64,000 nt of DNA from Micromonospora sp. MP36 (GCF_008119785.1 NZ_VSFA01000001.1:590275-654274), one strand, 5' to 3'. Numbered from the stretch's first letter, positions 1-10,173 are shown. Notes: generated from the sequence alone by a model not told the origin. Made by a program: numbers and translations.

Positions 1-569
1 GCACCGCCGATGAGGATCACCGCACCGAGCAGGATCGCCCGGAACGCGTTGGTGACGACGTAGCCGAAGCCGACCGCGACCGCGATGCTGAGCACGATCA
101 CCGTGATCGGGGACATGCTCGACCGGCCCCGGCCCAGCATCGACTCGACCGGCGAGGCGGTGTCCCCCTCGCCGGGGATGATCAGCCAGGCGGTGACGTA
201 GACCAGGATGCCGATGCCGCCGAAGAAGCCCAGCACGGCGAGCAGCACCCGCCACAGCACCGGGTCGGTGTTGGTGGCGCGGCCGATGGCGGCGCAGACG
301 CCGGCCAGGTAGCGGCCGTCCCGCGGGCGGACCAGCCCGTACCGGGAGGTGAAGCCAGCGGTGCCGGGCGGTGGGGCGTACCCGGGCGGTGGCGCGTCGG
401 CGAACGGTGCGGACCCCGCGGTCGACGCGCCCGGTGGCGGGCCGGCGGATCCGGCCGGCGGCGGCGTCGGGGCGTCGGTGGGGGTGGCCGCCGGCCCCGG
501 CGGGGGTGGCGGTGGCCCGTCCTGTGGTGCCGCCCCGGGCTGGGGCGGACGGGCAGGGTCGTCGGTCAT
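1..569 (-). CDS. PspC-domain membrane protein (3' end outside the window)
   Basis: The reading frame runs from an ATG at 569 to the window edge (189 codons, no stop), so the C-terminus is missing. The first 80 or so residues are a Pro/Gly/Ala-rich low-complexity tail. They are followed by a PspC domain (motif RDGRYLAGVCAAIG, then a hydrophobic stretch ending WLIIP) and at least two further hydrophobic segments. PspC proteins are membrane sensors of envelope stress. An AAGG precedes the ATG closely. It is divergent from a histidine kinase that also carries a PspC domain, which suggests that the two genes form one envelope-stress module. The family call is firm; the role is inferred. Confidence 0.85.
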   Translation of the reverse strand, partial: MTDDPARPPQPGAAPQDGPPPPPPGPAATPTDAPTPPPAGSAGPPPGASTAGSAPFADAPPPGYAPPPGTAGFTSRYGLVRPRDGRYLAGVCAAIGRATNTDPVLWRVLLAVLGFFGGIGILVYVTAWLIIPGEGDTASPVESMLGRGRSSMSPITVIVLSIAVAVGFGYVVTNAFRAILLGAVILIGG

Positions 570-734
570 GCCTTCGATCCTGCTGCCCCGCTCGCCCGAG
601 CGTCCTCCGGACCCGACCCTGACCCCACCCTGAGATCCGCGGCCCCGAATGTCGGGGGCGTCCCCGTGGTCGGGGGCGGTCCGGGCGTGTGACGATCGGG
701 ACGCACCACTCCGTCCCCGACCTGGGAGCCTCCG

Positions 735-1988
735 ATCAGCACCACCACGACCCCACCCCCGCCGCGGCTCTACCGGGCCACCGAGCACCGGTTGGCCGCG
801 GGGGTGGCTGCCGGCATCGCCGAGCACCTCGGCGTCTCCGTGCTCCGCGTCCGGATCGCCTTCATGGTGCTGCTCGGGCTGAACGGCCTCGGACTGCTCC
901 TCTACGCCGCCTTCTGGGCGGTCGTGCCACCGCGCCCCGGCGACACCGGCGTCCCGCCCCGCCGCGACCTCGCCCAGCTCCTGCCGTTCGTGGCGATCGG
1001 GCTCGGCGTGCTGCTGGTCCAGATGATGGCCTTCCACTCGGTCGGCGCGGCCGGCACCGCCGGCTGGCTGGTCGCGATCATCGCGGTGGGCGCCGGCGTG
1101 ATCTGGCACCAGTCCGCGCCGGAGCGCCGCCAGCAGTGGGGCGGGTCGATGCCGGTGCCCTGGCTGGGCGCGGTGGTGGAGGAGAGCGACCGGCGCGCGT
1201 TCGTGCTCCGCTTCGTCGGCGGCGGCGTCCTCGTCGCGGTCGGCATCATCGGCGTGGCGGCGGTCTACTCCCCGGTGCAGAACTTCGACGCCGTGCTCAA
1301 CGGTGTGATCTTCGCGCTGGTCGGGCTGGCCGGCGTGGGCGTGGTGGCCGGCCCGGTGCTCTGGCGCACCTGGAACCAGCTCCGCTCGGAGCGGGAGGGG
1401 CGCATCCGCGAGCAGGAACGGGCCGAGCTGGCCGCAATGGTGCACGACCAGGTGCTGCACACCCTGGCCCTCATCCAGCGCAACGCCAGCGACGTCAAGA
1501 CGGTGCAGCGGTTGGCCCGGGGTCAGGAGCGGTCGCTGCGGAACTGGCTCTACAAGCCGACCGCCTCACCGACGGAGCGCTTCGCCGCAGCCCTGGAGCA
1601 GGCCGCCGCGGAGGTGGAGGACACCTTCGCCATCACGGTCGAGACCGTGGTGGTGGGCGACCGGGAGACCGACGAGCGGGTGGGCGCGCTGGTCGCGGCC
1701 GCCCGGGAGGCGCTGGTCAACGCGGCCCGGCACGCCGGGGTGCAGACGGTGTCCCTCTACGCCGAGGTGGAGCCGGACCAGGTCAGCGCCTTCGTCCGGG
1801 ACCGCGGCAAGGGCTTCGACCCGGATACGGTGGAGGATCACCGGCACGGCGTCCGGGGTTCGATCATCGGGCGGATGAAGCGGCACGGGGGCCGGGCGGA
1901 GATCCGCTCCGCGCCGGGGGAGGGCACCGAGGTCCGGCTGATCCTGCCGATCAGCGGCTCGGGCGGCACGACGGAAAAGGACAGGTGA
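735..1988 (+). CDS. Sensor histidine kinase with N-terminal PspC domain
   Basis: This is a membrane histidine kinase. A PspC domain lies at the N-terminus (LYRATEHRLAAGVAAG), followed by several hydrophobic segments (about 30-190 of the long form), an H-box resembling the LiaS/NarX type (MVHDQVLHTL, phospho-accepting His) and a C-terminal HATPase domain with N-box (REALVNAARHA) and G-boxes (DRGKGFD, GRAEIRSAPGEGTEVRL). The only standard start that opens the domain is TTG at 792, and it would remove the first part of PspC. A GGGAG at 724-728 lies 6 nt before an in-frame ATC at 735, which restores the whole domain, so I place the start there. The response regulator starts 2 nt after this stop. 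The function is well supported; the start is provisional. Confidence 0.85.
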   Translation: MSTTTTPPPPRLYRATEHRLAAGVAAGIAEHLGVSVLRVRIAFMVLLGLNGLGLLLYAAFWAVVPPRPGDTGVPPRRDLAQLLPFVAIGLGVLLVQMMAFHSVGAAGTAGWLVAIIAVGAGVIWHQSAPERRQQWGGSMPVPWLGAVVEESDRRAFVLRFVGGGVLVAVGIIGVAAVYSPVQNFDAVLNGVIFALVGLAGVGVVAGPVLWRTWNQLRSEREGRIREQERAELAAMVHDQVLHTLALIQRNASDVKTVQRLARGQERSLRNWLYKPTASPTERFAAALEQAAAEVEDTFAITVETVVVGDRETDERVGALVAAAREALVNAARHAGVQTVSLYAEVEPDQVSAFVRDRGKGFDPDTVEDHRHGVRGSIIGRMKRHGGRAEIRSAPGEGTEVRLILPISGSGGTTEKDR

Positions 1989-1990
1989 CC

Positions 1991-2671
1991 ATGGCCGAGC
2001 ACGAACCGGTCGAGGAGGCGCAGCCCCGGGACGGGCGGCTGCGGGTGTTCCTCGTCGACGACCACGCCATGTTCCGGGCGGGCGTACGCGCCGAGCTCGG
2101 CGCGCGCGTCGAGGTGGTCGGTGAGGCCAGCACGGTGGCCGAGGCGGTCAGCCGGATCGCGGCGACCCAGCCCGACGTGGTGCTGCTCGACGTGCACATG
2201 CCCGACGGCGGTGGCCGGGCGGTGCTGGACGCGATGCGGCGTACCCACCCGCAGGTGCGGTTCCTGGCGTTGAGCGTGTCCGACGCGGCGGAGGACGTGA
2301 TCGGGCTGATCCGGGCCGGTGCCCGGGGCTACGTCACGAAGACCATCTCGCCGGAGGAGCTGACCGACGCGATCCGCCGGGTGGCCGACGGGGACGCGGT
2401 GTTCAGCCCGCGGCTGGCCGGGTTCGTGCTGGACGCGTTCGCGGCCCGGCCGGACGCGCCGGTCGCCGATCCGGAGCTGGACCAGCTCACCAACCGCGAG
2501 CGCGAGGTGCTGCGGCTGCTGGCCCGGGGGTACGCGTACAAGGAGATCGCCCGGGAGCTGTTCATCTCGATCAAGACGGTCGAGACGCACGTCTCCAACG
2601 TGCTGCGCAAGCTCCAGATGTCCAACCGGTACGAGCTGTCCCGCTGGGCGGCCGACCGCCGGTTGGTCTGA
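1991..2671 (+). CDS. LuxR/NarL-family response regulator
   Basis: A 226-residue DNA-binding response regulator paired with the upstream kinase. The receiver domain (about 15-135) shows the acidic pair in VFLVDDH, the phospho-acceptor Asp in VVLLDVHMPDGG and the conserved Lys in GYVTKTI. The C-terminal LuxR-type helix-turn-helix (about 160-220) reads LTNREREVLRLLARGYAYKEIA and includes the KTVETHVSNVLRKL recognition helix. ATG 1991 was chosen; an in-frame GTG at 1985 overlaps the kinase stop and is an alternative. The PspC-linked kinase and regulator resemble the LiaSR/PspC-type envelope-stress systems; that target is inferred from the partner. Confidence 0.93.
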   Translation: MAEHEPVEEAQPRDGRLRVFLVDDHAMFRAGVRAELGARVEVVGEASTVAEAVSRIAATQPDVVLLDVHMPDGGGRAVLDAMRRTHPQVRFLALSVSDAAEDVIGLIRAGARGYVTKTISPEELTDAIRRVADGDAVFSPRLAGFVLDAFAARPDAPVADPELDQLTNREREVLRLLARGYAYKEIARELFISIKTVETHVSNVLRKLQMSNRYELSRWAADRRLV

Positions 2672-2791
2672 CCGTCCCGGGAGTCTCCGGCGTCCGGGTG
2701 GCGTCGGGGCTGCGTGCTGTTCGGGTCGGGAGGGGCCGTCCTCGCGGCTGCGGCGCCTGCTGGCCCGTCCGGTGTCCGCGACCGGTTCCGA

Positions 2792-3526
2792 TCAGTCGGT
2801 GCGCAGCACGGTGAACGCCTCGGCCAGCCGGCCGGCGGGCAGTCCGGCGGTGCCGGCGATCGAGCCGAGCAGGTCGTGCACCCACGTCACCACGTCCAGG
2901 TGCGCGGTCTGCGAGCGGTGCGCCCGCATCGCGGCGATCTTGCGGTCGACCCGGTCGGTCACGTCGACGACGTGGTCCGGCCCCGGGCCGCCCGCGTACC
3001 AGAGCTCCCGGACCACCCACGGCTCCAGGCCCGCGTCGAGCAGCTCCGGGAAGGCGAAGCGGTTACGCGCGTCGGGGTAGACGGCGCAGGTGGTGGCCTC
3101 GCCGACGGCCAGGTGGTCGGGGTGGCTCGGGCCGGTGAGGTGCTCCCAGCGGCGCAGCGGGGAGCTGGTCAGCACCCGGTCCGGGCGGAACCGGCGGATC
3201 CCGGCGGCGATGTCGCGCCGCAGCTCCGGGCCGGGGGTGAGGATGCCGTCGGGGTGGCCGTCGAGGAAGTCGACCCGGTGCACGCCGACGGCGGCCGCCG
3301 CGGCCCGCTGCTCCGCCTCGCGCAGGGCGGGCAGCTCCGCGCGCGGGGTGTCGTCGAAGCCGCCGGAGTCCCCCCGGGTGGCGATGAGGTACGCCACTTC
3401 GATACCCTCATCCACCCAGCCAGCGATGGTGCCCGCACAGCCGAAGTCGACATCGTCCGGATGGGCAAAAACCGCCAGCGCCCGGCGGACGTCGGGAAGC
3501 ACCGGAGCGGAGGCAGGAAAGCTCAC
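2792..3526 (-). CDS. PIG-L (LmbE-like) family deacetylase
   Basis: A predicted zinc-dependent N-deacetylase of the PIG-L/LmbE family, which removes acetyl groups from N-acetylglucosamine-type substrates; the family includes MshB and Mca of mycothiol metabolism. The zinc and catalytic motif HPDD lies at residues 22-25 and the third ligand motif HPDH at 135-138. I chose GTG 3526 because homology begins there. An in-frame ATG at 3619 would add 31 residues encoded by unusually AT-rich DNA that looks like a promoter region. The 244-residue length fits the family. The gene stands alone, convergent to the two-component pair, so the substrate cannot be assigned. Confidence 0.85.
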   Translation of the reverse strand: MSFPASAPVLPDVRRALAVFAHPDDVDFGCAGTIAGWVDEGIEVAYLIATRGDSGGFDDTPRAELPALREAEQRAAAAAVGVHRVDFLDGHPDGILTPGPELRRDIAAGIRRFRPDRVLTSSPLRRWEHLTGPSHPDHLAVGEATTCAVYPDARNRFAFPELLDAGLEPWVVRELWYAGGPGPDHVVDVTDRVDRKIAAMRAHRSQTAHLDVVTWVHDLLGSIAGTAGLPAGRLAEAFTVLRTD

Positions 3527-3957
3527 AGCCGTGAGCCTACGCGCGGGTCTTCGCCCGATGTGACCGTGTTTTGCCTGTTCGGACTGGTACGACTCGCCGA
3601 TTTCATGATCTTTTCTCAAGTATCGGCAACGTGGCGGCCAACTAACGTCTTGATAACGGCACCTTCACGGAACCGGCCGGTGAGTGTCACAGTTGCAGCA
3701 CCTCACCCCCCGGTCTGAGGCGCCTCGTCGGGCCTGCCGACCACGTGACGCCACCTTCGCGTGACGCTGCGTGGCCGCCGGCCCTGTGCGGCGTCTTGGT
3801 CGGGGGCGCGGTGCCCGGCGGATCGGTACCCCTGGGGTGTCCCGATTTCCTCTGCGGTAAACCGGCGGCCTGTGGTTCGGGCTGGCGGTTGGTGTCACCC
3901 CCCAGACGTGCGTGAAACTCACGACGGAACCAGGTTAGAAAGAGGAGGCCCCTCGGA
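3527..3957. other. Intergenic region upstream of the peptide importer
   Basis: This stretch lies between the divergent PIG-L gene and the solute-binding protein gene. I see no convincing coding sequence. The part at about 3560-3670 is clearly more AT-rich than its surroundings and probably holds the promoters of both genes, but I could not identify a -35/-10 pair with confidence. The ribosome-binding site of the next gene (AGAGGAGG) lies close to its end. Confidence 0.5.
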
Positions 3958-5598
3958 ATGAGAGTCTCGAAGCGGGCGAGCGGCGCGCTCGCGGTGGGCG
4001 CGGCGTTCGCGCTCGTCGCGTCCGGCTGCTCGAGCGGGAACAACGACGGTGGCGACGCCAGCGCCAGCAAGGACGGCGCCATCGTCATCGACGGCACCCA
4101 GCCGGAGAACCCCCTGGTTCCGGCGAACACCACCGAGACCGGCGGCGGCAAGATCATCGACTGGCTGTGGACCGGTCTGGTGGAGTACCCGAACAACGGT
4201 GGCGCCCCGCAGAACGCCCTTGCCGAGTCGATCGACACGAGCGACTCCAAGGTCTTCAAGATCAAGATCAAGCAGAACACCAAGTTCCACGACGGCACCA
4301 CCGTCAAGGCCGAGAACTTCGTCAAGGCCTGGAACTGGGCGGCGTACGCCCCGAACGGCGCGCAGAACGCCAGCTTCTTCGCCGACATCCAGGGCTACTC
4401 CGACCTGAACCCGGCTGACCCGGACGGCGACGGCCCGAAGAAGGCCCCGACCCCGTCGGTCAAGGAGATGTCCGGCCTCAAGGTCGTCGACGACTGGAAC
4501 TTCGAGGTCACCCTCTCCGCGCCGACCGCGGTGTTCCCGACCAAGCTGGGCTACAGCGCCTTCATGCCGCTGCCGGACGTCTTCTTCACCCAGAAGCCGG
4601 AAGAGTTCGGCAAGAAGCCGGTCGGTAACGGCCCGGTGAAGTTCGTCTCGTGGCAGGACGACGTCGAGGTCAAGCTGACCCGCTTCGACGACTACACCCT
4701 GCGCGACAAGATGAAGATCAAGGACGTCACCGTCAAGATCTACCAGGACGACACGGCGGCGTACAACGACCTGCTCGCCGGCAACCTGGACTTCATGCAG
4801 CAGGTTCCGGTCTCGTCGCTGGCTGGCGACAAGTGGAAGACCGACCTGGGCGAGCGGGCGATCCAGACGACGATCCCGTCGTCCGGCATCATCGCCTTCC
4901 CGATCTACGACAAGCGCTTCCAGAACCCGAAGCTGCGCAAGGCGATCTCGCTGTCGATCAACCGGCAGGAGGTCACCGACAAGATCTTCTTTGGTAACCG
5001 CAAGCCGGCCGACAGCTGGGCCAACCCGCTGACCCCGGGCGCCGAGCCGGGCAACTGCACCGCCTGCAAGTTCGACCCGACCCAGGCCAAGCAGCTCCTC
5101 CAGGAGGCCGGTGGCTTCCAGGGCAAGCTGACCCTGTCGTACAACGCCGACGCCAGCCACAAGGAGTGGATGGAGGCGGTCGCCCAGCAGATCAAGACCA
5201 ACCTGGGCATCGACGCCGTCGCCGTGGGCGTGCCGACCTTCGCGGTCTTCCGGGCCAACATCAACGCCCACAAGATGACCGGCGCCTACCGGGCCGGCTG
5301 GCAGCAGGACTACCCGGACGTGGAGAACTGGATCAACCCGCTCTACGTGACCGGTGGCTCCTCGAACGACGGCCTGTACAGCAACCCGCAGGTCGACGCC
5401 CTCGCCAAGGAGGCCTCCGCGGCCCCCAGCCTGGAGGAGGCGCACAAGAAGTTCGCTGAGGCTGTCAAGCTGATCGACCAGGACGTTCCGTCCATGCCGA
5501 TCTACTTCAGTGGTGAGCAGTCCGGCCACTCGGAGAAGATCAAGAAGATCGAGCTGACCAACGTCGGCGAGCTCGACATCACCTCGGTCGAGCTCTGA
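3958..5598 (+). CDS. Peptide ABC transporter substrate-binding lipoprotein (DppA/OppA-like)
   Basis: An extracellular peptide-binding lipoprotein of the SBP_bac_5 family and the first gene of a five-gene importer. The N-terminus is a lipoprotein signal (basic MRVSKR, hydrophobic core, lipobox LVASGC with Cys24 as the lipid-modified residue), followed by a short Gly/Asn/Ser linker. The rest, 546 residues in all, has the normal length and pattern of oligopeptide-binding proteins. AGAGGAGG precedes the ATG. A strong hairpin directly after the stop probably makes this protein more abundant than the membrane and ATPase subunits. Confidence 0.93.
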   Translation: MRVSKRASGALAVGAAFALVASGCSSGNNDGGDASASKDGAIVIDGTQPENPLVPANTTETGGGKIIDWLWTGLVEYPNNGGAPQNALAESIDTSDSKVFKIKIKQNTKFHDGTTVKAENFVKAWNWAAYAPNGAQNASFFADIQGYSDLNPADPDGDGPKKAPTPSVKEMSGLKVVDDWNFEVTLSAPTAVFPTKLGYSAFMPLPDVFFTQKPEEFGKKPVGNGPVKFVSWQDDVEVKLTRFDDYTLRDKMKIKDVTVKIYQDDTAAYNDLLAGNLDFMQQVPVSSLAGDKWKTDLGERAIQTTIPSSGIIAFPIYDKRFQNPKLRKAISLSINRQEVTDKIFFGNRKPADSWANPLTPGAEPGNCTACKFDPTQAKQLLQEAGGFQGKLTLSYNADASHKEWMEAVAQQIKTNLGIDAVAVGVPTFAVFRANINAHKMTGAYRAGWQQDYPDVENWINPLYVTGGSSNDGLYSNPQVDALAKEASAAPSLEEAHKKFAEAVKLIDQDVPSMPIYFSGEQSGHSEKIKKIELTNVGELDITSVEL

Positions 5599-5612
5599 TC
5601 CGAACGGTCTGA

Positions 5613-5652
5613 CCCCGGGTCGGGCTCGCCTACCGGTGAGCCCGACCCGGGG
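5613..5652 (+). terminator. Strong intra-operon stem-loop between binding protein and permease genes
   Basis: A 15-bp perfect stem (CCCCGGGTCGGGCTC, 5613-5627, with its complement at 5638-5652) and a 10-nt loop, with no T-run after it. In binding-protein-dependent operons such hairpins commonly act as partial terminators or 3' stabilisers that raise the yield of the binding protein. Confidence 0.6.
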
Positions 5653-5745
5653 CCGTTCCGCGAGGGGGTGTACAACAAACCCCTCGCACGTTGTCGCCAC
5701 CCGTGTCGGCTGATCCGACGCGCCCCTTGTCTGGAGGACCACCCC

Positions 5746-6672
5746 ATGGGCCGTTATCTCTTGAGACGGCTGCTGCAACTCGTGCCGGTGTTCATCGGCA
5801 CGACATTCCTGATCTATTGGCTCGTCTGGTCGGTGCCCGGCGACCCGTTCGCCGGCAAGTGCGGTGACCGGGGTTGCCCGGAGAACTACCGCGCGGTCAT
5901 GACCGCGAAGTACCACCTCGACGACTCGATCTGGGTGCAGTACGCCAGCTACATGAAGAACCTGTTCCAGGGTGACTTCGGCATTACCTTCGGTAATCGG
6001 CCGATCAGCGACATCATCACCACGTCGTACCCCAACACCCTGAAGCTGGCGGTGGTCGCGCTGGTCATCGAGGCCGTCATCGGTCTCGGCGCGGGCGTGC
6101 TGACCGGTCTCCGGCGCAACGGCTTCCTGGACAACCTGGTCCTGGTCTCCAGCCTCTTCCTGATCGCCCTGCCGGTCTTCGTCATCGGCTTCGTGCTCCA
6201 GTGGTTCTTCGGCGTCAAGTGGGGCATCATCACGCCTACCGTCTCCAGCGAGATGCGGATCACCGAGTTGATCCTGCCGGGCTTCGTGCTGGGCAGCGCC
6301 TCGTCGGCGTACATCGCCCGGGTGGCGCGCACCAGCATCGCGGAGAACCGCCGCGCGGACTACGTCCGTACCGCCATCGCCAAGGGCCTGCCCATGCGCC
6401 GGGTGGTGGGCGTGCACCTGCTGCGTAACTCGCTCATCCCCGTCGTCACCCTGCTCGGCACCGATCTCGGCGCCCTGATGGGTGGCGCCATCATCACCGA
6501 GGGCATCTTCGGCATCAACGGCATCGGCCGCCAGGTGCTGCGCGCCATCGTCACCAAGGAGAGCGCTACCGTTGTCGGCATCGTGGTGGTGCTGGTGGTC
6601 GTGTATCTGGTGATGAACCTGCTGGTGGACCTGCTCTACGCCGCCCTGGACCCGAGGATTCGCTATGAGTGA
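5746..6672 (+). CDS. Peptide ABC transporter permease (DppB/OppB-like)
   Basis: The first inner-membrane permease of the peptide importer (308 residues). It starts MGRYLLRRLLQLVPVF with the usual first helix, has a periplasmic region carrying a CGDRGCPE cysteine pair, and then five further hydrophobic segments. The cytoplasmic EAA loop, which docks on the ATPases, is near the middle (ARTSIAENRRADYVRTAIAKG). ATG 5746 follows CTGGAGG at good spacing. The last 8 nt overlap the next gene, so the two permeases are probably translationally coupled. Confidence 0.94.
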   Translation: MGRYLLRRLLQLVPVFIGTTFLIYWLVWSVPGDPFAGKCGDRGCPENYRAVMTAKYHLDDSIWVQYASYMKNLFQGDFGITFGNRPISDIITTSYPNTLKLAVVALVIEAVIGLGAGVLTGLRRNGFLDNLVLVSSLFLIALPVFVIGFVLQWFFGVKWGIITPTVSSEMRITELILPGFVLGSASSAYIARVARTSIAENRRADYVRTAIAKGLPMRRVVGVHLLRNSLIPVVTLLGTDLGALMGGAIITEGIFGINGIGRQVLRAIVTKESATVVGIVVVLVVVYLVMNLLVDLLYAALDPRIRYE

Positions 6673-7639
6673 CCCGAGCGCCGCATCGCTTGTCAGCACC
6701 CCCCGCCCCGAGCAGCCGACCGAGATCGGCGCTCCGGCCAACGCCGGCCTGCCGGCGCAGAAGCAGGAGAAGCCGCGCGGCCTGCTCGGCGACGCGTGGC
6801 GCGACCTGCGCCGCAAGCCGCTGTTCTGGATCTCTGCCGCGTTCATCGTGCTGTTCGTGCTGATGGCGGCCTTCCCGTCGCTGTTCACCTCCGGCGACGC
6901 GGTCAACGGCGCGCTGTCCCGCAGCCGGGTGGAGCCGTCGGCCCACGCCTGGTTCGGCTACGACGTGCAGGGCCGGGATGTCTACTCCCGGGTGATCTAC
7001 GGTGCCCGCGCCTCGATCGTGGTGGCGCTGCTCTCGGTGATCTGCACGCTGCTGATCGGCGGCACGATGGGCATCATCGCCGGCTACCGCGGCGGCTGGG
7101 TGGACGCGCTGCTCTCCCGGATCGCGGACATCTTCTTCGGCCTGCCGTTCGTGCTCGGCTCGATCGTCATCCTGACCACCTTCAACGGCTCGGGCACGGA
7201 CAACGGCGAGTGGACGATCATGGGCCTGGTCATCCTGTCGCTGAGCGTGCTGAGCTGGCCGGTCGTGATGCGGCTGATGCGCTCCTCGGTGCTGGCCACC
7301 AAGGAGGCCGACTACATCGTCGCGGCCCGGGCGTTGGGCGCCGGCACCGGCCGGATCATCCTCAAGCACCTGCTGCCGAACTGCCTCGCGCCGCTGCTGG
7401 TCTACGGGACCATCATGGTTGGCAGCTTCATCGGCGCCGAGGCTACGCTGTCCTTCCTGGGCATCGGTCTGAAGAGCCCGGTCGTGTCCTGGGGCATCAT
7501 GATCAGTGAGGCGCAGAACTACATCCGGGTCTCGCCCTTCCTGCTCTTCTTCCCCGCCGCGTTCCTCGTCACCGCAGTGCTGAGCTTCGTGATGCTCGGC
7601 GAGGCGGTCCGCGAGGCCCTCGACCCGAAGCTCCGATAG
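6665..7639 (+). CDS. Peptide ABC transporter permease (DppC/OppC-like)
   Basis: The second permease of the importer (324 residues). A roughly 35-residue hydrophilic N-terminal extension precedes the DppC-type core: a first helix at about 55-75, then the five-helix BPD domain with the EAA loop (MRSSVLATKEADYIVAARALG). ATG 6665 overlaps the end of the preceding permease gene by 8 nt. It should form the channel as a heterodimer with that permease. Confidence 0.94.
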   Translation: MSDPSAASLVSTPRPEQPTEIGAPANAGLPAQKQEKPRGLLGDAWRDLRRKPLFWISAAFIVLFVLMAAFPSLFTSGDAVNGALSRSRVEPSAHAWFGYDVQGRDVYSRVIYGARASIVVALLSVICTLLIGGTMGIIAGYRGGWVDALLSRIADIFFGLPFVLGSIVILTTFNGSGTDNGEWTIMGLVILSLSVLSWPVVMRLMRSSVLATKEADYIVAARALGAGTGRIILKHLLPNCLAPLLVYGTIMVGSFIGAEATLSFLGIGLKSPVVSWGIMISEAQNYIRVSPFLLFFPAAFLVTAVLSFVMLGEAVREALDPKLR

Positions 7640-7650
7640 GGGAGACTCAG

Positions 7651-8686
7651 TTGTCCGACATTCTCGTGTCCGAGCAGTCCGCGCCGGGCGCCGACGGATC
7701 CGGCCGCCCCTCCGGCCGCTTGCTCGAGGTTGACGACCTGCGGGTCGAGTTCCGCACCCGGGACGGCGTCGCCAAGGTCATCAACGGGGTGACGTACCAC
7801 GTCGACGCGGGGGAGACCCTCGCCGTGCTCGGCGAGTCCGGCTCCGGCAAGAGCGTCACCGCGCAGACGATCATGGGCATCCTCGACACTCCGCCCGGCT
7901 TCGTCACCGGTGGCCAGGTCCGCTTCCACGGCAAGGACATGCTCAAGATGTCCGCCGAGCAGCGGCGCCGCATCCGCGGCGAGGGCATTGCGATGATCTT
8001 CCAGGATTCGCTCTCCGCCCTCAACCCGGTTTTCACCGTCGGCTTCCAGATCGCCGAGCAGTTCCGCATCCGGCGCGGCATGAGCCGCTCGGACGCCAAG
8101 AAGCGCGCGATCGAGATGCTCGACCAGGTGAAGATCCCGAACGCCAAGGGTCGGTTCAGCAACTACCCGCACCAGTTCTCCGGCGGTATGCGGCAGCGCG
8201 CCATGATCGCGATGTCGCTGGCGCTGGACCCGGAGGTGCTGATCGCCGACGAGCCGACCACCGCGCTGGACGTGACCGTGCAGGCCCAGATCATGGACCT
8301 GCTCGGCGAGCTCCAGCGGGAGCGGCAGATGGGCATGATCCTGATCACCCACGACCTCGGCGTGGTCGCCGACGTCGCGGACCGGATCGCGGTGATGTAC
8401 GCCGGCCGGATCGTCGAGGAAGCCGACGTGTACGACCTGTACGCCAAGCCGGCGCACCCGTACACGCTCGGCCTGCTGAACTCGATCCCGCGGCTGGACG
8501 AGAAGGGGCAGGAGCTCCGCACCATCAAGGGCCTCCCGCCGAACCTGATGAACATCCCGTCGGGCTGCCCGTTCAACCCGCGCTGCCCCATGGCGCAGCC
8601 GGTGTGCCGGGAGAAGCTGCCCCCGCTGCTGCAGATCCGCAGCGGCCGGGCCAGCGCGTGCCACTTCGCCGAGGAGCTCGTGAACC

Positions 8687-8694
<8 letters not shown>
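7651..8694 (+). CDS. Peptide ABC transporter ATP-binding protein (DppD/OppD-like)
   Basis: One of the two ATPases that power the importer (347 residues). It shows Walker A GESGSGKS at 61-68, the Q-loop, the ABC signature SGGMRQR, Walker [13 protein letters not shown] and the H-loop ITHDLG. The C-terminal oligopeptide/dipeptide extension has the cysteine cluster CPFNPRC and a later Cys typical of DppD/F. The start is TTG 7651 after GGGGAGA; no ATG or GTG is better placed. It ends with an 8-nt overlap into the next ATPase. Confidence 0.94.
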
Positions 8695-9703
<1,009 letters not shown>

Positions 9704-9710
9704 CCGACCA

Positions 9711-9753
9711 CGAACCGCCTGCTGGCGTCAGCTCGACGCCGGCAGGCGGTTCG
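9711..9753. terminator. Terminator of the peptide importer operon
   Basis: A long stem-loop a few bases after the DppF-like stop codon: CGAACCGCCTGC at 9711-9722 pairs with 9742-9753, and the inner GGCGTC/GACGCC continues the stem to about 18 bp with a 5-nt loop. It lies between convergent genes and ends close to the chorismate mutase stop, so it can serve both strands. There is no clear T-run. Confidence 0.7.
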
Positions 9754-9768
9754 TCATGTCGGGGCCCC

Positions 9769-10122
9769 TCACAGCGGGCCACGACCGGCGCGGAGCAGCA
9801 GCAGCGCGAGCTGGGTGCCGTCGGCCCCGAGCGCCTGCCGGAACCGCTCCAGGATCTCCCGCTCCCGGGACAGCACCAGGCGGGTGCCGCCGGAGGCCAT
9901 CCGGGTGGCTCCGACCTCCTGGGACAGCGCGGCCCGCTCCTGCCAGAGGGCGATGATCGTGCGGTCGATCTCGTCGATCCGCTCGCGGATGGCCACGATC
10001 CGCTCGGCGGCCGCCGAGTCGCCGGTGCCGGTCCGCGCCGCCGCGGCCCCGGTCGGGTCGGCGCCATCGGGCCGCTCGTTCCGTGCCAGGCTGCCGCTGG
10101 ACTCCACCACGTCAGTCATCAT
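9769..10122 (-). CDS. aroQ: Chorismate mutase, AroQ class (MtCM-like)
   Basis: A small cytoplasmic chorismate mutase that converts chorismate to prephenate, the first step specific to Phe and Tyr. The N-terminal 40 or so residues are a variable Ala/Gly-rich tail. The catalytic all-helical domain carries the AroQ pattern: RERIDEIDRTIIALWQERA, then RMASGGTRLVLSRERE, then LALLLLRAGRG, which I recognise as the pattern of the secreted-signal-free M. tuberculosis enzyme. Two adjacent ATGs (10122 and 10119) follow GGAAGG. Expression is probably controlled by the leader peptide and terminator just upstream (10174-10317). It is followed by pcrA in divergent orientation, as in mycobacteria. Confidence 0.9.
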   Translation of the reverse strand: MMTDVVESSGSLARNERPDGADPTGAAAARTGTGDSAAAERIVAIRERIDEIDRTIIALWQERAALSQEVGATRMASGGTRLVLSREREILERFRQALGADGTQLALLLLRAGRGPL

Positions 10123-10173
10123 CGTCGTACCTTCCGGGTCTCGGGCCCGGTGCCCGGATCCCGGGACGAAAAT

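Noticed and set aside
689..1990. A continuous open frame fusing upstream sequence to the response regulator
   Set aside because: The part before 1985 is out of frame with the kinase homology and encodes Arg/Gly-rich sequence without domains; it is a GC-rich shadow of the kinase gene.
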